This document shows, piece by piece, positions 11,997 through 25,056 of a DNA stretch of 64,000 nucleotides. The stretch spans positions 434,001-498,000 of the forward strand of contig JABYQU010000008.1 in assembly GCA_022264855.1 (NCBI GenBank). The letters run 5' to 3'. A model generated the notes under the pieces. It was not told the DNA's origin and made no database searches. It saw only the letters and a list, made by a program, of their open reading frames with translations. Positions within the stretch are counted from its first letter, which is position 1, and each line of letters begins with the position of its first letter. The DNA comes from Lenzites betulinus. Lineage: Eukaryota; Basidiomycota; Agaricomycetes; Polyporales; Polyporaceae. Made by a program: the position numbers and the translations under genes.

Positions 11997-13327
11997 ATGG
12001 CGTACTACAACACAAACAGCCACAGCCCCCCGCCGCTGCAGCACCCAGTGCCGACGCACCCCGCCTACATCCCCGAGCCGCCCTCGACCCCGATGTCCCC
12101 CCAGGGCTACCAGCGGTACACCTCCACCCCGCCTGCCCAGGGCTACCCCCAGTCGCTCCCCAACCAGGGCCACCCATCTCATCTCGCCCCCCAATATGGC
12201 GCCCCGTCTTACCAGCCAATGGGCCATGGCGCGCCCGGTCACCAGCCACATCCCTCCGCCATGGGCCCCGGAGGCCCCGTGGACTTCTCGTCTTGGGGAC
12301 TCGACAATGCCACCGCTGCCTTCGGCATGCAGCTCGGGCAGAGTGCCGTAGCAGCGGGCTCAGACTATGTCCAGAAGAACGTATGTCCCACCCCGTCCGC
12401 CTCACGCTCACCGCTCACACTACCCACAGCTCGGCGGGTTCATCCCCATATCCATGCTCAAACACCACTTCAATGTCTCCAACTCGTACGTGATCAAGAA
12501 ACTCCGCCTTCTTCTCTTCCCTTGGAAGCACAAACCCTGGTCCCGTCACGTTGTCCGTCTTGAGAACGGCCAGTCCGAGTGGTCTCCTCCTCGAGAGGAC
12601 ATCAACTCCCCCGACCTCTACATCCCCCGTAAGTCCATTGCACAGCTACTCGTAATCTGAACACGAGCTAACTTATGTTCTCAGTCATGGCTCTCGTCAC
12701 CTATATCCTCCTAGCCGCACTACACTCCGGCCTCCACTCTCGGTTCCACCCCGAGATCCTCGGAGTTACCGCATCAAAAGCATTTGCCGTCGTGCTTCTC
12801 GACTTCCTCTTTGTCAAGTCAGGCTGCTACCTGCTCAACATTCCAGTGCGTTCTCATACACTTCTGGAAAAGTGTCCTGGCTTTTAACGCGTAACTCATA
12901 GGGTGGACTCTCGAGTCAGGTGCTGGATGTACTTGCCTATGACGGGTATAAATTTGTGGGGTAGGACCTTCCTTATCTTCCCCATCTCACCGAAGCTGTC
13001 TAATCTCATCGATTTCCTGCAGAGTTATCGTAACGCTCATCGCCGGCCTTTTAGGCTTCGGCCGCACGCTTTATCTCCTCGTATTCCTGTACACATTCTT
13101 CTCCACCGCCTTCTTCCTCGTATGTCATTTCTCGCCCTATCATCACATCCACTTATTGACTAAACGCGCGAACACCATAGCTCCGCTCTCTGCGCTCTAT
13201 GGTACTCCCCGATGCGTCCGCTACCGCGGCGGCTGTGAACCCTTCGCAGCGTTCCCGCCGCATCACGTTCCTCTTCCTTGTCGCTGTGAGCCAATTCGTG
13301 TACATGGGTATCCTTGTCCGCGTCTAG
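11997..13327 (+). CDS. YIF1: YIF1-family ER-Golgi transport protein
   Basis: Integral membrane protein of COPII/Golgi vesicles that pairs with YIP1 and Ypt-type Rab GTPases. The N-terminal 110 residues are proline/glutamine/tyrosine rich and cytosolic. Then follow the family signatures FGMQLGQSAVAAGSDYVQKN, FIPISMLKHHFNVSNSYV and KKLRLLLFPWKHKPWSR, and about five membrane segments (LMALVTYILLAAL, AFAVVLLDFLFVKSGCYLLN, VIVTLIAGLLGFGRTLYLL, FLYTFFSTAFFLLRSL, FLFLVAVSQFVYMGILV). Introns fall near 12380-12429, 12630-12684, 12846-12900, 12961-13021 and 13120-13180. The protein ends LVRV at 13325-13327, directly after the last membrane segment, as usual for the family. Confidence 0.9.
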
Positions 13328-14600
13328 GTCGGTACGATCGGTGAGCGCGGGGTATATATATATTCCTGTTGTCATATACCAGATGCTGGCTGTGGGGGTC
13401 AACGGTCAGTTCTTGTGGGAGCTTGCACCTGGAACACACGCCGCTCGTTTAAACGTTCACCCCTCAACATGCGCAAAATACTTGCCAAATAATATGACGA
13501 CCTCAAAGGTAGGAATCCCGGGTGCGTGCACATGTTACATCTCGTATTGACTTATGCTGTGAGGACATAACGTAATCCAAATACAGGGATTTCTGTTTCA
13601 CGAATATCATGGTACTACAGCCAAAGCCACGTTTGCGAGGCTGTGTTGGACGCAGTGTCCTACTTCATCCGAGCTGCTCCCTATCAAGTGGGCATTCGTG
13701 CATCCTAGTGCAGTAACTCCCCCTTCCATTCACCCCTCGTAGCGCTGTGCCGTCCTCCCAGGATGAGCTTGAGAAATCTAATCTCAGTCGAGTTAACGTT
13801 GATGAGCAGTGCGGGGCCCCGCCGTAAGTCCATGCAGCCCTATATATTGACTTCCTCATGCTCACGTTATCACCATAGTGCAGGAAGCCCGGCTCTCACA
13901 AAGCCGCAACATGGGCGGTACCACATCCTTCAACAGCCCGTCGGCGGTGGATTTGATCCCTGCGGTCCCGGGAGAAGATCAGTATGACAGAGTATACATG
14001 GTGCGCTTTGACCTTGAGGTCGACTGCATCTTCGAGGTCATCCAAATACATGGTACGTCCTGTCCGGTGCAAGTAGTCGTTTCCGACCCAAGTGGAGCTC
14101 ATTCGTTGCTAGGTGAGATTACATGGCGAAGGTCTGTTGAGATCGTCCGTGTAAAGGTGTGTACAAGCTCTCGTATCCACCACCATTGAAGCTTGAGCTT
14201 AATCTAAGCCGTCCACCACTACAGCACCGACGAATTATAACTAGTGAAATCCGCAGAAAACCCAAGAAAAGGCCACGCAAATGCGCTCTCGTGCGGGCTC
14301 GAGATAAATATCTCGTCGTGCAATGGCGATTGCGAGGCATCCCGCGATTATTCCATCCCGATTCATATAGGAAGGTGGTGTGCGGGGGCTGCGGAGACCC
14401 CTATGAGAACTATCTTACCTAGCGGAGTATGCGGAAATGATGTATATGAAGTACAGGGCGCTGCGGTTATGACAAGGACCAGAATGTTCCCAATCGAATG
14501 GCTAAAATGTACACAATAGATATGATATAATACAGCCCTAATCCAAACTGTCAAGACGTTACGATGTCCAGTGCTCAGTACTTCAGTCCACACCCGAAGA
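13328..14600. other. Unassigned 1.3-kb interval
   Basis: No protein family was recognised on either strand. The longest open stretches are under 105 codons. A stretch at 13,880-14,150 (+) has coding-like composition (VDLIPAVPGEDQYDRVYMV) next to a possible intron, so a small or decayed gene is possible. Both neighbouring genes end into this interval, so it also holds two 3' UTRs. Confidence 0.4.
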
Positions 14601-17600
14601 TCACTTGTGCGCGTTCACCACATCCCTCAGCAGCGGCCGCCCCTTCAAGATGCTCTCCTCGCTCGCCCCCACGTTCTTGCTCTTCTTCGCGCTCCCAGGG
14701 CGCTCGCCGTTCTCCTTGATATCCCCAAGTCCCGACGGTACGTCGGACCCCATATCATCCGCGGCCCGTTTCTTCGGCGTGCATGCCGCAAAGTCGTGCA
14801 TGAGGTGAGCGTCGGACGGCAGCGGCAGGATCCAGCCCTGACCCTCCATGAGACGGAAGAACTCCTCGAGCAGCGGTGTGCCCTGCAACGTCTTCCGCGA
14901 GCCGATGATAATCAGCTTCGACCGCGCACGCGTGAACGACACGTTCATCCGCCGCCAATCCTTCACGAGCTCTCCAATCTACGCACAGAGGGTGAGCGGC
15001 GCTTCGCGGCTGGAGGACACGAATGGGACCTACCATGCCGTCGCTATTCGAGCGCACCATAGAGATGATAATACAGTCCTTGTCGCGCCCCTGGCTGCGA
15101 TCCGCGGTGAGCATCTCTAGCTCCTTCCGGTCCTGCAGCAGGTACGATAGCAGCTTGAGCTGTTGCCGGTACAAGGAAATGACGCCGATCTGGTCCTGTC
15201 TGATGCCGCATCCCAGAAGACACTCAGTAACTTGATAGACCAGCTGCGCTTCGATCTTGTTTTCGACAAGGTCGCCGACCCGAGAATCGCGGGCAGGGAC
15301 CTGGTCGGTGTCGACGAACACGGCCTTGCAGCTTTGGGGGGGAGAGTTCAGAATAAGTACGAGAACACGGCACTGACGACATACCTCTTGTCCATGAGCC
15401 TGTCCAACCAACAGCTGGGCCCGCGACATGTTGACTTTGTATGGAGGAAACGAAGGAAGCTGTCGTTTGGTAATGACAGGCTCTGCGACGCCACGGCCTC
15501 CGAACCGCACTTCAGTCGATCACTGTAGATCAGCTTGTTCGACAGGAGCATGATGTCTGAGTTCATCCGATACTGGTGCGTGAGGTCGACAACTGCTTTT
15601 GGATGCGCGTCCGATAACCGTCGGAAGAGCGAGACCTCGAGGCCGCCCTTTCGTGCAGCCTTGTTCCTAACCTGGATGGAGCATTAGGTTTGGCCTCACT
15701 GGTAGTGTATGTGGAGACGGCTTACCAAGGGTGGCAGCTGGAAGTGATCTCCGACCAGAACGAACTTATCAGCGAAACGCAGTGGACCAAGGCAGGTGGG
15801 CAACGTGATTTGCGATGCTTCGTCAACAATGCAGTAGTCAAAAGTGCGCCTCGAGAATAGTGGACTGTGCGAGTTCTAGTTAGAGCAATCCCAGTAAGCG
15901 GACTCGAGAGGTAGAGAACATACTGGTCTATGGACAAACATGTTGTGGCGACTACTGGGGGCGACATAACCTGTTGCTCTAGCTGCTCGATCGTTTTCGC
16001 CGGTGTCCTCGCAGCAAGGGTGTGCTTTTGGATGGCGGGATGGATCTAAGACACCAGATAATCCATCAGCACATACGATACGAACATGCACAGAAACAAA
16101 ATACCTTGTCGAGATTGCCCAGTCGCAGGATGCCGAAGTCGACGTCGTCCAGTTTCAATAAGATCGTATCCACAGCAGAGTGCGTGTAGGAGGACAACAG
16201 GACTGTCTTTCCAGCCTGCACGAGCTCCTTGATGATGGCAGCGATCACGGTCGTTTTTCCTGTACCCGGCATACCCAAGATAATAGCGTAGTCCTCGGCG
16301 CGCAGTACCTTGCGCACGGCATGGCACTGGTCTTCATTCAAGTGCGACGCGGTACTTGCCAGCTCTACGTGATCATCAGCAGTGAACTGGGGTTTCGCGA
16401 GATCTACGATGAGCTGGAGGTGCCTGGTATGGCCATCAGCGTAGAAGAGCTGGGCTAGATTGTCGCGTATGCGTGCCATGCCGCCGAAAAGCTCATCTTT
16501 GTCGATACGGAAGACGACTTGACCCATGAAGCTGCCTCGGATGCTGCTTAGCCGGTCCGCGATGAGCTCTTCATCGAGCTCGTGGTCCACGCCAATGACG
16601 ACCGCATCCGGGGCCAGTTCCACGATGAATCCACGTGTAAGCGCGAGCAGCTCCGGCTCAACAGAAACCGTCACCGCATCCCCGATGGACATATGTCCGT
16701 TTAGCAGAGAAGCGCCACCGGAAGCTCCCTTCACGAATCGGTACGTTATGCGGTGGATCTTGCTTTCCTTGTGGCTCGTTGGTTTGAGGGCGGCCGGAGG
16801 GCGATAGGATGCATCGAGTGTCATCCGTCCGAAACATCTACCTTTCTCTTCGCGCTCGTCCGCAGACATGGTCCAGAGCTCCTTCCTAAATCGTACGAGG
16901 TCTTTCTCTTCGAGAGAGATCAGCGCCTCCCATTTCTTGAAGAAGGAAGTTTGTGCGGGTGTCAGGTGTCCGGTTTTCAACTCATAGATGTCGGCAATTT
17001 CGGAATTAGGATCTTCCACCTCTTCTACGGCCTGGGAATACTGAGTTGATGACTCCAGTATCTAGCCTGGTGCGACGAACCTTTCGGTACAACATGCAAG
17101 TGTCGAGCACATAACACTTGCCACAAGTCCGGTTGTCATCGATGGTAGGTGGCAGGAAAGGTTCGACACCTTCAGTGACGTCTTTCTCGTCCGAGTCGTC
17201 ATCTGCGCGGCCTGAAAGATAGGCTGTCGCGCGCAACCTGCGCATCATATAACCTGCCATCTCGTTCCTCATCGCCATGAGTGCCCGTATCTCGTTCCGG
17301 GCGGCGGGTACGCGAACGACTTCCTCGCTCTGTGTGTAATAGAGCAAACCGCTCGGAACCTCCGTGCCATACCGCTCACCCATGAGGAGCGTATACAGCA
17401 TAGTTTGTGCTCGGTGTTCCATTCCCGCGACAGCGCGGCCCGTCTTGATCTCGAAAGGCATCGGAGAGGAGTATTTCTTGACTTGAGGTGCCGAGCGAGC
17501 GAACGGAGTACTCGAATCGTCTACATCATGCACTATGGCTTCGACGGATGCATCGATCTTCCCTTTGAGGCCATACGTGGGCGACCAGATGTCCTCTTCG

Positions 17601-18854
17601 ATGTCGTACAGATGGGGGATAGCCAGCAAGGACGTCTCGCCCCGCTCTGCTCGGGTGTTGGTCATCAACCCCTCAGGCTAGTTACATGGTTAGTATAACA
17701 GTCCCCCATGCAGCGCAAGAAGCGTACTTTCGGTGACTGGGCGATGTATTTCTCCGAGAATGCCTTGAGGCCCTTAGCCCTGGTCTTGACTTCGATAATG
17801 GCTTGCTCCACGCCCATGTCGATCCGCAGTAGCTCTCCCAGACCGCCTTGAGCAACTTCCGCAATCTTCTTGTCCACGAACTTGTCGTCCCACCGCGACA
17901 CGGAGAGACATGTCTGCATCACTTCGTGGAGCATGTTTCCCCAGATGAGAGACGGCGTCACGTCAGAGCTTGAGCGCACCATGTTGGTCAAGAGAGGTTT
18001 TCGCAAACATTGAGAAGCATTCGAAAGGGAGGTTGCGGTGAGAAGAACGTCGGGATGGTGGATGAAGATATTGTGTTTAGAGCACACGGTCATGGTTGTG
18101 AGGGGAATGTCGGGAGGAGAGCGCTTCGTCCATTCGCCGATGACACTCACAGTATCACCTGCACAGATAAACACATCAGCAAAGTAGATATAGTTATTCA
18201 TTCACGCATACCATTGCGAATATCGGCATACGACCAATCGTCACGCAGGACGATCTGGCGGGCGTCCTTGGTTGGGACTACGCTCACATTCAGCACCTAT
18301 GAGGGAATGTCAGCAGTGGCTTTCAAGTAACGAGGCCGAACCGCACCTTTTCGAAGCGGCGGGACATAAACCGCTCTTCCACAGCTTTCACAATACAGCG
18401 CGTGGCGGGATTGCGTTTGCATTTGTCATTCGACATTGTATACCTGGAACGCTGACAAGAATAGGTTCAATGATCGAATACGCTGCGAATAAAGTCTAGT
18501 CACCTTCGGCTTCACAGGACTACTTTTGCGAGGAGTTAGGAAGTCGGAATTCATATCGTCCCAGTCCCAATCCTCGGCCCCTTCCATCAGGGCATCGAAG
18601 TCCACGTCAGTTGCTGCGTAGACTGTATTTTTGCATTTCGGAGATTCGGCTTTGGGTGCATGTCTTGCTGATACCCCGTGGGGTGAGCCGTTGAACTTGG
18701 ACGCGCGAAGAGGTGTGCGTGGCTTCGGAGGCGCGTTGACGCGTCGCCGGGAAGGTGAAGAGGAACGCCCGGGGACAGGAGCACTGTCGAGCTCAGAGAA
18801 TAGACCATGAAGAAAATCAGACTCTTCCGCCTCGGTATGCTTGACCGGTGGCAT
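14601..18854 (-). CDS. DNA2: DNA replication helicase/nuclease Dna2
   Basis: Nuclear (and mitochondrial) enzyme that trims long Okazaki flaps and resects double-strand breaks. The N-terminus is short and phospho-acceptor rich ([25 protein letters not shown]). The RecB-like nuclease shows [26 protein letters not shown] with the catalytic Asp, and [19 protein letters not shown] with Glu/Lys. The four iron-sulphur cysteines are in CLRKPLL and [10 protein letters not shown]. The SF1 helicase has Walker [10 protein letters not shown], motif [52 protein letters not shown] and [15 protein letters not shown]. The C-terminus is basic and ends VNAHK. About ten introns are needed. The start at 18854 ([12 protein letters not shown]) is the first ATG of a long open exon. 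All catalytic residues I looked for are present. Confidence 0.94.
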
Positions 18855-19184
18855 GTTCGTGGCTGGTCGCGGTCGTGGGGAGCGCGTGCAGACGAGCGCC
18901 TGAGGTCAACACCGCGACCGCGTTCTTTGTCTCTATTGTGCGCTGTGGACGCGATCACGTGCGTCGCGCTCTCCCGAACGTTCCTTCTCGTCTGGCATTC
19001 ACGTCAATCGGGACAGTATTCCAGGGAGAACGTAACTTAACCGCAGATATACAGAGATAACCATTGCGCGTACGACGACAGAATTACAAGGCATTATTAC
19101 AGGTACATAGTAACAACGATCATTACAGTATGGACGCGTAGCAGCAAGATAGCCTATCTACGGAAGCATATATTTCCCCTATCG
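18855..19184. other. Intergenic region between WDR59 3' end and DNA2 start
   Basis: 330 bp between two minus-strand genes; it contains the DNA2 promoter and the WDR59-homologue 3' UTR. No coding region or clear regulatory motif was seen. Confidence 0.5.
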
Positions 19185-22100
19185 TCAATTCACCTGCATC
19201 AGCGGTGAAAGAACAATCCGTCCGTTCGATAGCGGCTCAAACGCAGGAAGGGGGCACACGCAGCCGCATCCCGTCGCACAGGACTGGTCTTCCCGTGCTT
19301 TCCAGCACTTCATGTGGCTGACATGAAGACATCTCGAACATGCATGGAAGAGGCCTGGGATGAAGGTGAGTCAACTGCACGTGTCCGGAAACGCTATATG
19401 TACCTTTGATTGTCAGACGACAAACAGAGCAACGAGCGGGTATGCGTCCCGCACACGCTACACATGTCGTAACCCCCGGCTCTCCGTGATGCCCACATGT
19501 CTCGCAGTGAAGTCGATAACCTGTGTGTAGCCAGAATAAATCATATGCAGCACCAAGCCTGAATGAGAAAGACCAACCCATTGGCGCTGAGTACAACGTC
19601 GTGTCGGCCACTATGGCATCAAAGGAGAGCCATTGGATTTCCGCTTCTACGAGCTTAAGTAGCTCGCTTCTTCGTTCGGACAACTCCCATACGAGCAACA
19701 TGTCGGCGTAAGCCAAAACATGACAAATCAGCTGGCTGCGAATCTCAGGTGATAGAAACGGCCTGCGGGAGAACAGCACATTAGCCTCCATAGGCACGAC
19801 ATGGTGCATGATGAACTTACACAGGGGGCTTAGCCTCGACCACTTCGTGGAACTCGATGCGTTTCATTTCCGGAACTTGCGAAAATGTCGGCCTTCTCTT
19901 GCCTGCGTACACCATGTTGGACGACAACGCCGAGGAATATGTCTCCCAGGAGGATTTCGCCATGGGTGAATTCGACGACTGACGAGCAGGGTCGCGCTTC
20001 GCGGTGACACGTCGAATTCCGCCCGAACCCGCTGAGCCCTGCTTGCTACTCTCCGGAGTGATAACGGATGCCGCTCTCATACCTATCACACTGTTAGCCA
20101 ATTTGTCCCATATCCCCTTAATCCATTCACGAACCAGATACGAGTTGCCGCACACCACTGCCATTGAGCAAAGTCGTTGTCCACGAGCCCTTGGACGAAG
20201 ACGGAGACGCCATTGGTGGCGCGTGTCCGCCAGGAGTATGCATCGGCGTAGGCGAGTTCGATCCAGCAGGGGAGAGCGAGCTCTCGTGTCTTCTTCGGCG
20301 GGGATCGAAATACTCCAGACTGATCTTCCGTGATGCTATGGGACCGCCAGGAGATGGTGAAAGGGAGGAGATCCGCGTTCTCCCACTAGGCAAGTCGTCC
20401 ATTTCTGAACAAGAAATGAGATTATAAAAGCTGGCGGCAGGACCGAGCGAGCGCACCTAACGGGAAAGTTCGCAGGAGCAATATGGAAAGGAAGACAAGC
20501 ATCTGGATATTCTTGTCTGCGACAAGATCGTCGTATCTTCATGACGATGAGGTCAGCACGGTTGCGATAATCAGGTGCAAACTTACAATTTCATGCCCAA
20601 GGTAGCCACCATAGAATTCATGCCGAAGTTCTTCGGCTGACGTCGACCATCTGATCTTCGGGGTGACAAGATTTGCAGCATCCTGAAGATCCTCTCGTGG
20701 TCATTTCGTCCCAAAGACCTAGCGACGATAGCATTCGTCTCGAACATATCCGATAACTGTCCAGTCAATCCATACGCAGCTGCGGCTTCAATGTCCGGCA
20801 CCCCAATCAGGTGGCTCGTGCTTCTGATGTATACTGTATACACACTACTCCTGCGCGCCGGTAGCAGAGCATACTGCGATGGTACGTCTTCGACCTGACG
20901 TGAATGATCCGAGGCGCGCCTAGGTTGACCCGAGGGGTAGGAGAGGCGCCAGAACGTGAACAAGTTCTCCATGGTCCGTAGAACGATCTCTTCAGGATTC
21001 TCGTCATCGCGGCGTTTAGACTCAGCAAGTGGAGGTTCGTTGCAGTGCTTCCGAGCTGCAGCTGCTAACCGGGGCCCAGCATCCGATAGTAAGGCGGGAG
21101 AATGGAATATCCTTGGAGGGGCATCGACAGCACGAGAAGAGACAGAGGGGGACAAGGACATCTCGCGCAAAGGGTTGCGGACGATCCGTGGCGGCGCGTT
21201 ATCAAAGCACACAAACTGTCCTGGGTGCCCTCTTTAGTAAGCTCCCCGTATCACAGTAGATACAAGACCTACCGTTCGCGCAGAAAACCCCTTGCGATGT
21301 TCGAGGTTCGGCCAAGTTCTTGTCACGCCTAAGAGACGAGTTGAACGTATTGTCTCCCCTTCTCGTGGCCGATGCCTCATCTTCCGACGACTCCGAATCG
21401 ATTGCTGCGTGTCGCGTGTTGTCTTCTTGTCGATCTCCCCACAACAGAAACTTCAGACACTTCTCCAGACATGGTCGTTGGTGCTTAAGGATTTCCCGAA
21501 GCCGGCGCAATATGAACGCGTTTTGCTTGAGGGAGATCAGAGGGCTTCGCTCAAGCTCGACGGCAGGAACGCCGGCTTTGGGATAGTCGGCTGGAAAGGT
21601 GAATGTAACTCGCAAAAATACTGATGTGGATTCTCCCCATGGGCCCTGAAGTCCCAGAGTGCAGGTCCGTCTCTTGAAATCGGCCTGGTTCCAACGTAAG
21701 CAAAGCCTCGTAAGCAGTAGCGTACCATCTACCTTTTCCAGCTTCAGCTTCGGAGAGTCGAGCTTGCTCACAACGGACGTAATCCTGAGGCAAGTCAGCA
21801 TTGACAATCAAACGAATCGCGTAAACTCACTCTTCATTTAACGACGGGGTGACCTCCGCAGAGTGCTCTTCAGAGGTATCCCGGCTGGAGGCTCTTTCGC
21901 GTGTCCTTGAAAGCGCGAACGACGCGGAATGGTGGACCGAAGTGTCCAGATTTGACCGCGAGCCAGTCCTGGAAGCATTTCCACTATCACCTCCACCGCG
22001 ACCGCCTGAACTGCCATCACGCCGCTGCCCCATATTGGCCTTCCTTATCCATTGGTCTTGGGACAACTGGTTGGACCGACCGCCCGCGATAGGGCCCCGG

Positions 22101-23988
22101 CTCATCGTCCCCAGATTGTCACTGTCCTTGACGCTTGCGGCCATAGTGGGTATTGGACGAGGCCTGGATCGCCGTGACCGTTCCACTTCCACCCCTTCAC
22201 CTCCGGTCGCATTAGAGAACCTTCTGCGTCCCAAAGACTCGCGCCTCGCGAATTGTATTGGGCGGTGCGAGGGGGGCGCTCGTACTTCCTCGAGGATACC
22301 ACGGTAGGCAAGAGGGGCGGACAATGTGGGAGGGAGGTCGCTGCCAACTAGTGGATTGCTGAACGATGCCTTCGAGTCGCGTCGGCCCGACGGCATCGTT
22401 GTTGTTCTTGTGGGTGTCATACCAGCTTTCTGCAAACATGCAGTCAATATAGTGCTTTATTGAAAGACAACATTTAGCGCCGCACCATTATCACGTCAGT
22501 GTCAACAGGCCAAAATTGCAAGGTCTTGTCCCTTGACAGTGTGATAAGTTGGAACTCCGAATTATCTGCATGCAACTTAGAGCAGATACCCAACATTGGT
22601 CAATAGTGACGTACCTGCACCCCCTCTTCTCCATACGAACTCCTTCACAACATCTGACTGCCCCGGGAACTTCTCTATCGGCGTCATTGGGTCCTCGTAC
22701 GCGTACATTTCTAGCGTTGTGTCGCCTCGTTGAGGTAAGCTCAACACTCCTTGCCCGAACGGCAGGTCTCGAGCGCGCCAGACCGGGTAGGCCGTGTTGA
22801 TGACAGTGACGGTCTCGGCACTATGTGTGTCCCACACTTTGATCGTCTTGTCCAGCGAACATGTAACCAATTCGTTGCGCCTGTCATGAGCCCAGTCGAT
22901 GCCGTAGATTTTCGCGCTATGTCCACGGATGCGTTGGAGCGGCAGAGAACCTTTCTGTAGCATTTGGATCAGAGGGGAAGAGCTGCCGCAGGCGACTACA
23001 CGTACTCGTCTATCCCATATCAGAACCTCGTTGGAATGAGAGGATGCTAGGATATTTCCGTCGACTCGATTCCACTTAACCTGGGTACCGCCAGCTGCAT
23101 CCAGCATTAGTTGGATCACGTCTAAAGGGAGCTACCAAATAGCTTACGGCCGAATGCACAGAGTCCTGCGCAGGAAGCGTGAGTAGTGGTCGGGTCGTAT
23201 AAGTTTTGTTGCAAGCTCACCCATAATGGGTTTTTGAATTGCCCTCAAGTCCCAGGCCCATAACCAAGAGTCGATTCCGGTGCTGATGACAACATCGGGC
23301 TCAATGGTATGCCAATTGATGTCAGTAATGGCACGATAATGCGAACGAAGAACATGTTCGATGGAAGTTCGCGCGCCCAAGAGTAGATTCCAGATAAGCC
23401 TGTCAAGCTTCGTTGAGCGGAAGTTATACAGACTTTTCGGCAACGACCTACAGCTTCTCGCTTGAGGTAGACACAATATACTCATGGTGAGAAAGGTGAG
23501 GATTCCATTGCACGTCGGCTACGTCCCAAGTACCTCCTTGGGCTAAGTTACTATATCGAACGTTAAAGAAGGTCCTATAGAAACATTCGACTTGAACATA
23601 CCGTGGAAGATGCAAAGGAGTATCAAGGTCAATGATAGATAGACCTTTGCGGCTATAAATTCGTTATGAACATATATAGCTGCGAACGGCGGCAGGTAGA
23701 CGTACGATGCGAGTACCACGTCTCTGTGGTCCGGACTTATACTCATCTAACAAACGTACACTTTAGCACCCCGGCTGATTCCTTGGGGAAAGAGTAGCAA
23801 CAGGAACGACATGCACTCACATTCCCGACCCCATCACCCATGAGCGTCTTCATGTCGAACGAGAGAGAGCTCTTGAGGTTGGAACTGTCCTCGGGAGACG
23901 AGGGTTCCATGATGTCTGGTCGAATGGTTGTCGTCGAACCAGGCATCCCCGGGAAGGGATGCGACCCCGCAAAGGCGCGTTCGTCCAT
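19185..23988 (-). CDS. WDR59 homologue (GATOR2/SEACAT subunit, Sea3/Mtc5-like)
   Basis: Scaffold subunit of the SEACAT/GATOR2 complex that controls TORC1 in response to amino acids at the vacuole or lysosome. The N-terminus (SLSFDMKTLMGDGVGNMSISPDHRDVVLAS) opens a WD40 propeller with blades around SHHEYIVSTSSEKLLIWNL, ITDINWHTIEPDVVISTGID, NILASSHSNEVLIWD and IYGIDWAHDRRNELVTCSLD. A disordered Ser/Arg-rich linker follows, then an RWD domain (FTFPADYPKAGVPAVEL). The C-terminal RING-type zinc domain has CETCGHHGEPGVTTCVAC, CSVCRLTIKG, ACSRCLHVSHMKCW and CATGCGCVC. The last intron (about 19350-19399) must be removed to see the final cysteines; the stop is then at 19185-19187. About 15 introns in total. 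The start at 23988 is the nearest ATG before the conserved N-terminus and faces IES6 across about 300 bp. Confidence 0.88.
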
Positions 23989-24291
23989 GACATCTCAAGT
24001 CCACCCTTCGGTGGACGCGTCTTGCCCCTGGCCGTGTGTCACGCAAGTTGGATGTGAGGCCTGAGCAAACTGCCTCGAGACGTGTCTTCGCAGCAGGTGC
24101 TGAGAACGAGCTCAATGTTTAGATAGCACAGTCGTTCTGCATTGGTCGGAGAGCTACGCGGCGAAGGTGGTGGTGTTTGCGAGACAAGCAGCCACCGACC
24201 GGCGCTTCTGGCACCTTGACCCCGACCTCGACCTTAAAGCTTAAAGTCCAAACTGCTCCCTTCCGCTGACCTATAACGGTAGAAATCAGCT
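23989..24291. promoter_or_regulatory. Shared divergent promoter, WDR59 / IES6
   Basis: About 300 bp between the start codons of two divergent genes. No TATA box was identified. A CTATAACGG stretch lies about 20 bases before the split IES6 start codon. Confidence 0.5.
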
Positions 24292-25056
24292 ATGTATGTG
24301 ACACTTTGTATAGGCGGTGTAGCCCACTAATTGGTTCAGGCCGCCAAAGGGATCGAGTAAGCGGAAGACCAACACTGTATACAGCGATGATTCACCTACA
24401 CCTCCCGTACCCGTAGGTCTTCAAGGAAACTCGTTCAGGGCATAGCTCATGAAAGAATGTTGTACAGACACTCGCTGAGCAACTATCATATCTTCACAAC
24501 CCACGTCCGTTTAAGAACCCCAACTACACGAAGAACGTCAACCGAAGGACTAAGAATCTGAAGGCAGTTCTCACCCAGGAGCGAGAAAGGGAGAAGAACG
24601 AACGAGAGAAGAGGCGACAAGAGAAGGAAGAGAACATGGACGTAGATGGACAAACAGAGGAAGCCGTACTAGAGGAAGACCTCCCCACATGTGCGTGCAA
24701 TACTGTCTAGTACACTGGCGCATACTCAACCTACGAATCAGATGCCTCCATAGAGGCACCCCCTTCTGTATTGCCACAGAGAAGGTACTGCGACATCACA
24801 GGACTTGAAGTGAGTTCTCATGTGGCCCTCAGTCCTTCACCCCGAGCTGACCCTGTATCGTTATGAAGGGGCCATACACAGATCCTGCGACCGGGCTGAG
24901 ATACCATGACAAGAGCATATATGAACTTGTCAAGGGCCTTGTGAGTTATTCCTCCATACGAGACGTCATATTATTCACTTACTTTGATTTCCGAAGAGCA
25001 CCACGGCTGCGAAAGAGTATCTTTCTGCACGGGGAGTAAATCCTATCGTGAAATAA
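24292..25056 (+). CDS. IES6: INO80 complex subunit Ies6 (YL1 C-terminal domain)
   Basis: Small subunit of the INO80 chromatin remodeller, where it forms a module with Arp5. The YL1-C motif is intact: RRYCDITGLEGPYTDPATGL then RYHDKSIYELVKGL, ending ARGVNPIVK with stop 25054-25056. Upstream are HNPRPFKNPNYTKN and a charged helix rich in KR/E. The model is: AT at 24292-24293, 46-nt intron 24294-24339 (GTATGT, branch CTAAT, CAG), exon 24340-24412, intron 24413-24467, then exons from 24468 with introns in ...DLPT|Y, after GLE and after VKGL. With this splicing the ATG is assembled across the first intron and reads MPPKGSSKRKTNTVYSDD. No unsplit in-frame ATG was found upstream of the conserved part. 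The family call is firm; the N-terminus is inferred. Confidence 0.85.

Noticed and set aside
11335..12411. Long upstream extension of the methyltransferase reading frame
   Set aside because: The extra residues before MASYSVTV are the reverse strand of the YIF1 first exon and promoter; the family N-terminus starts at 11766.
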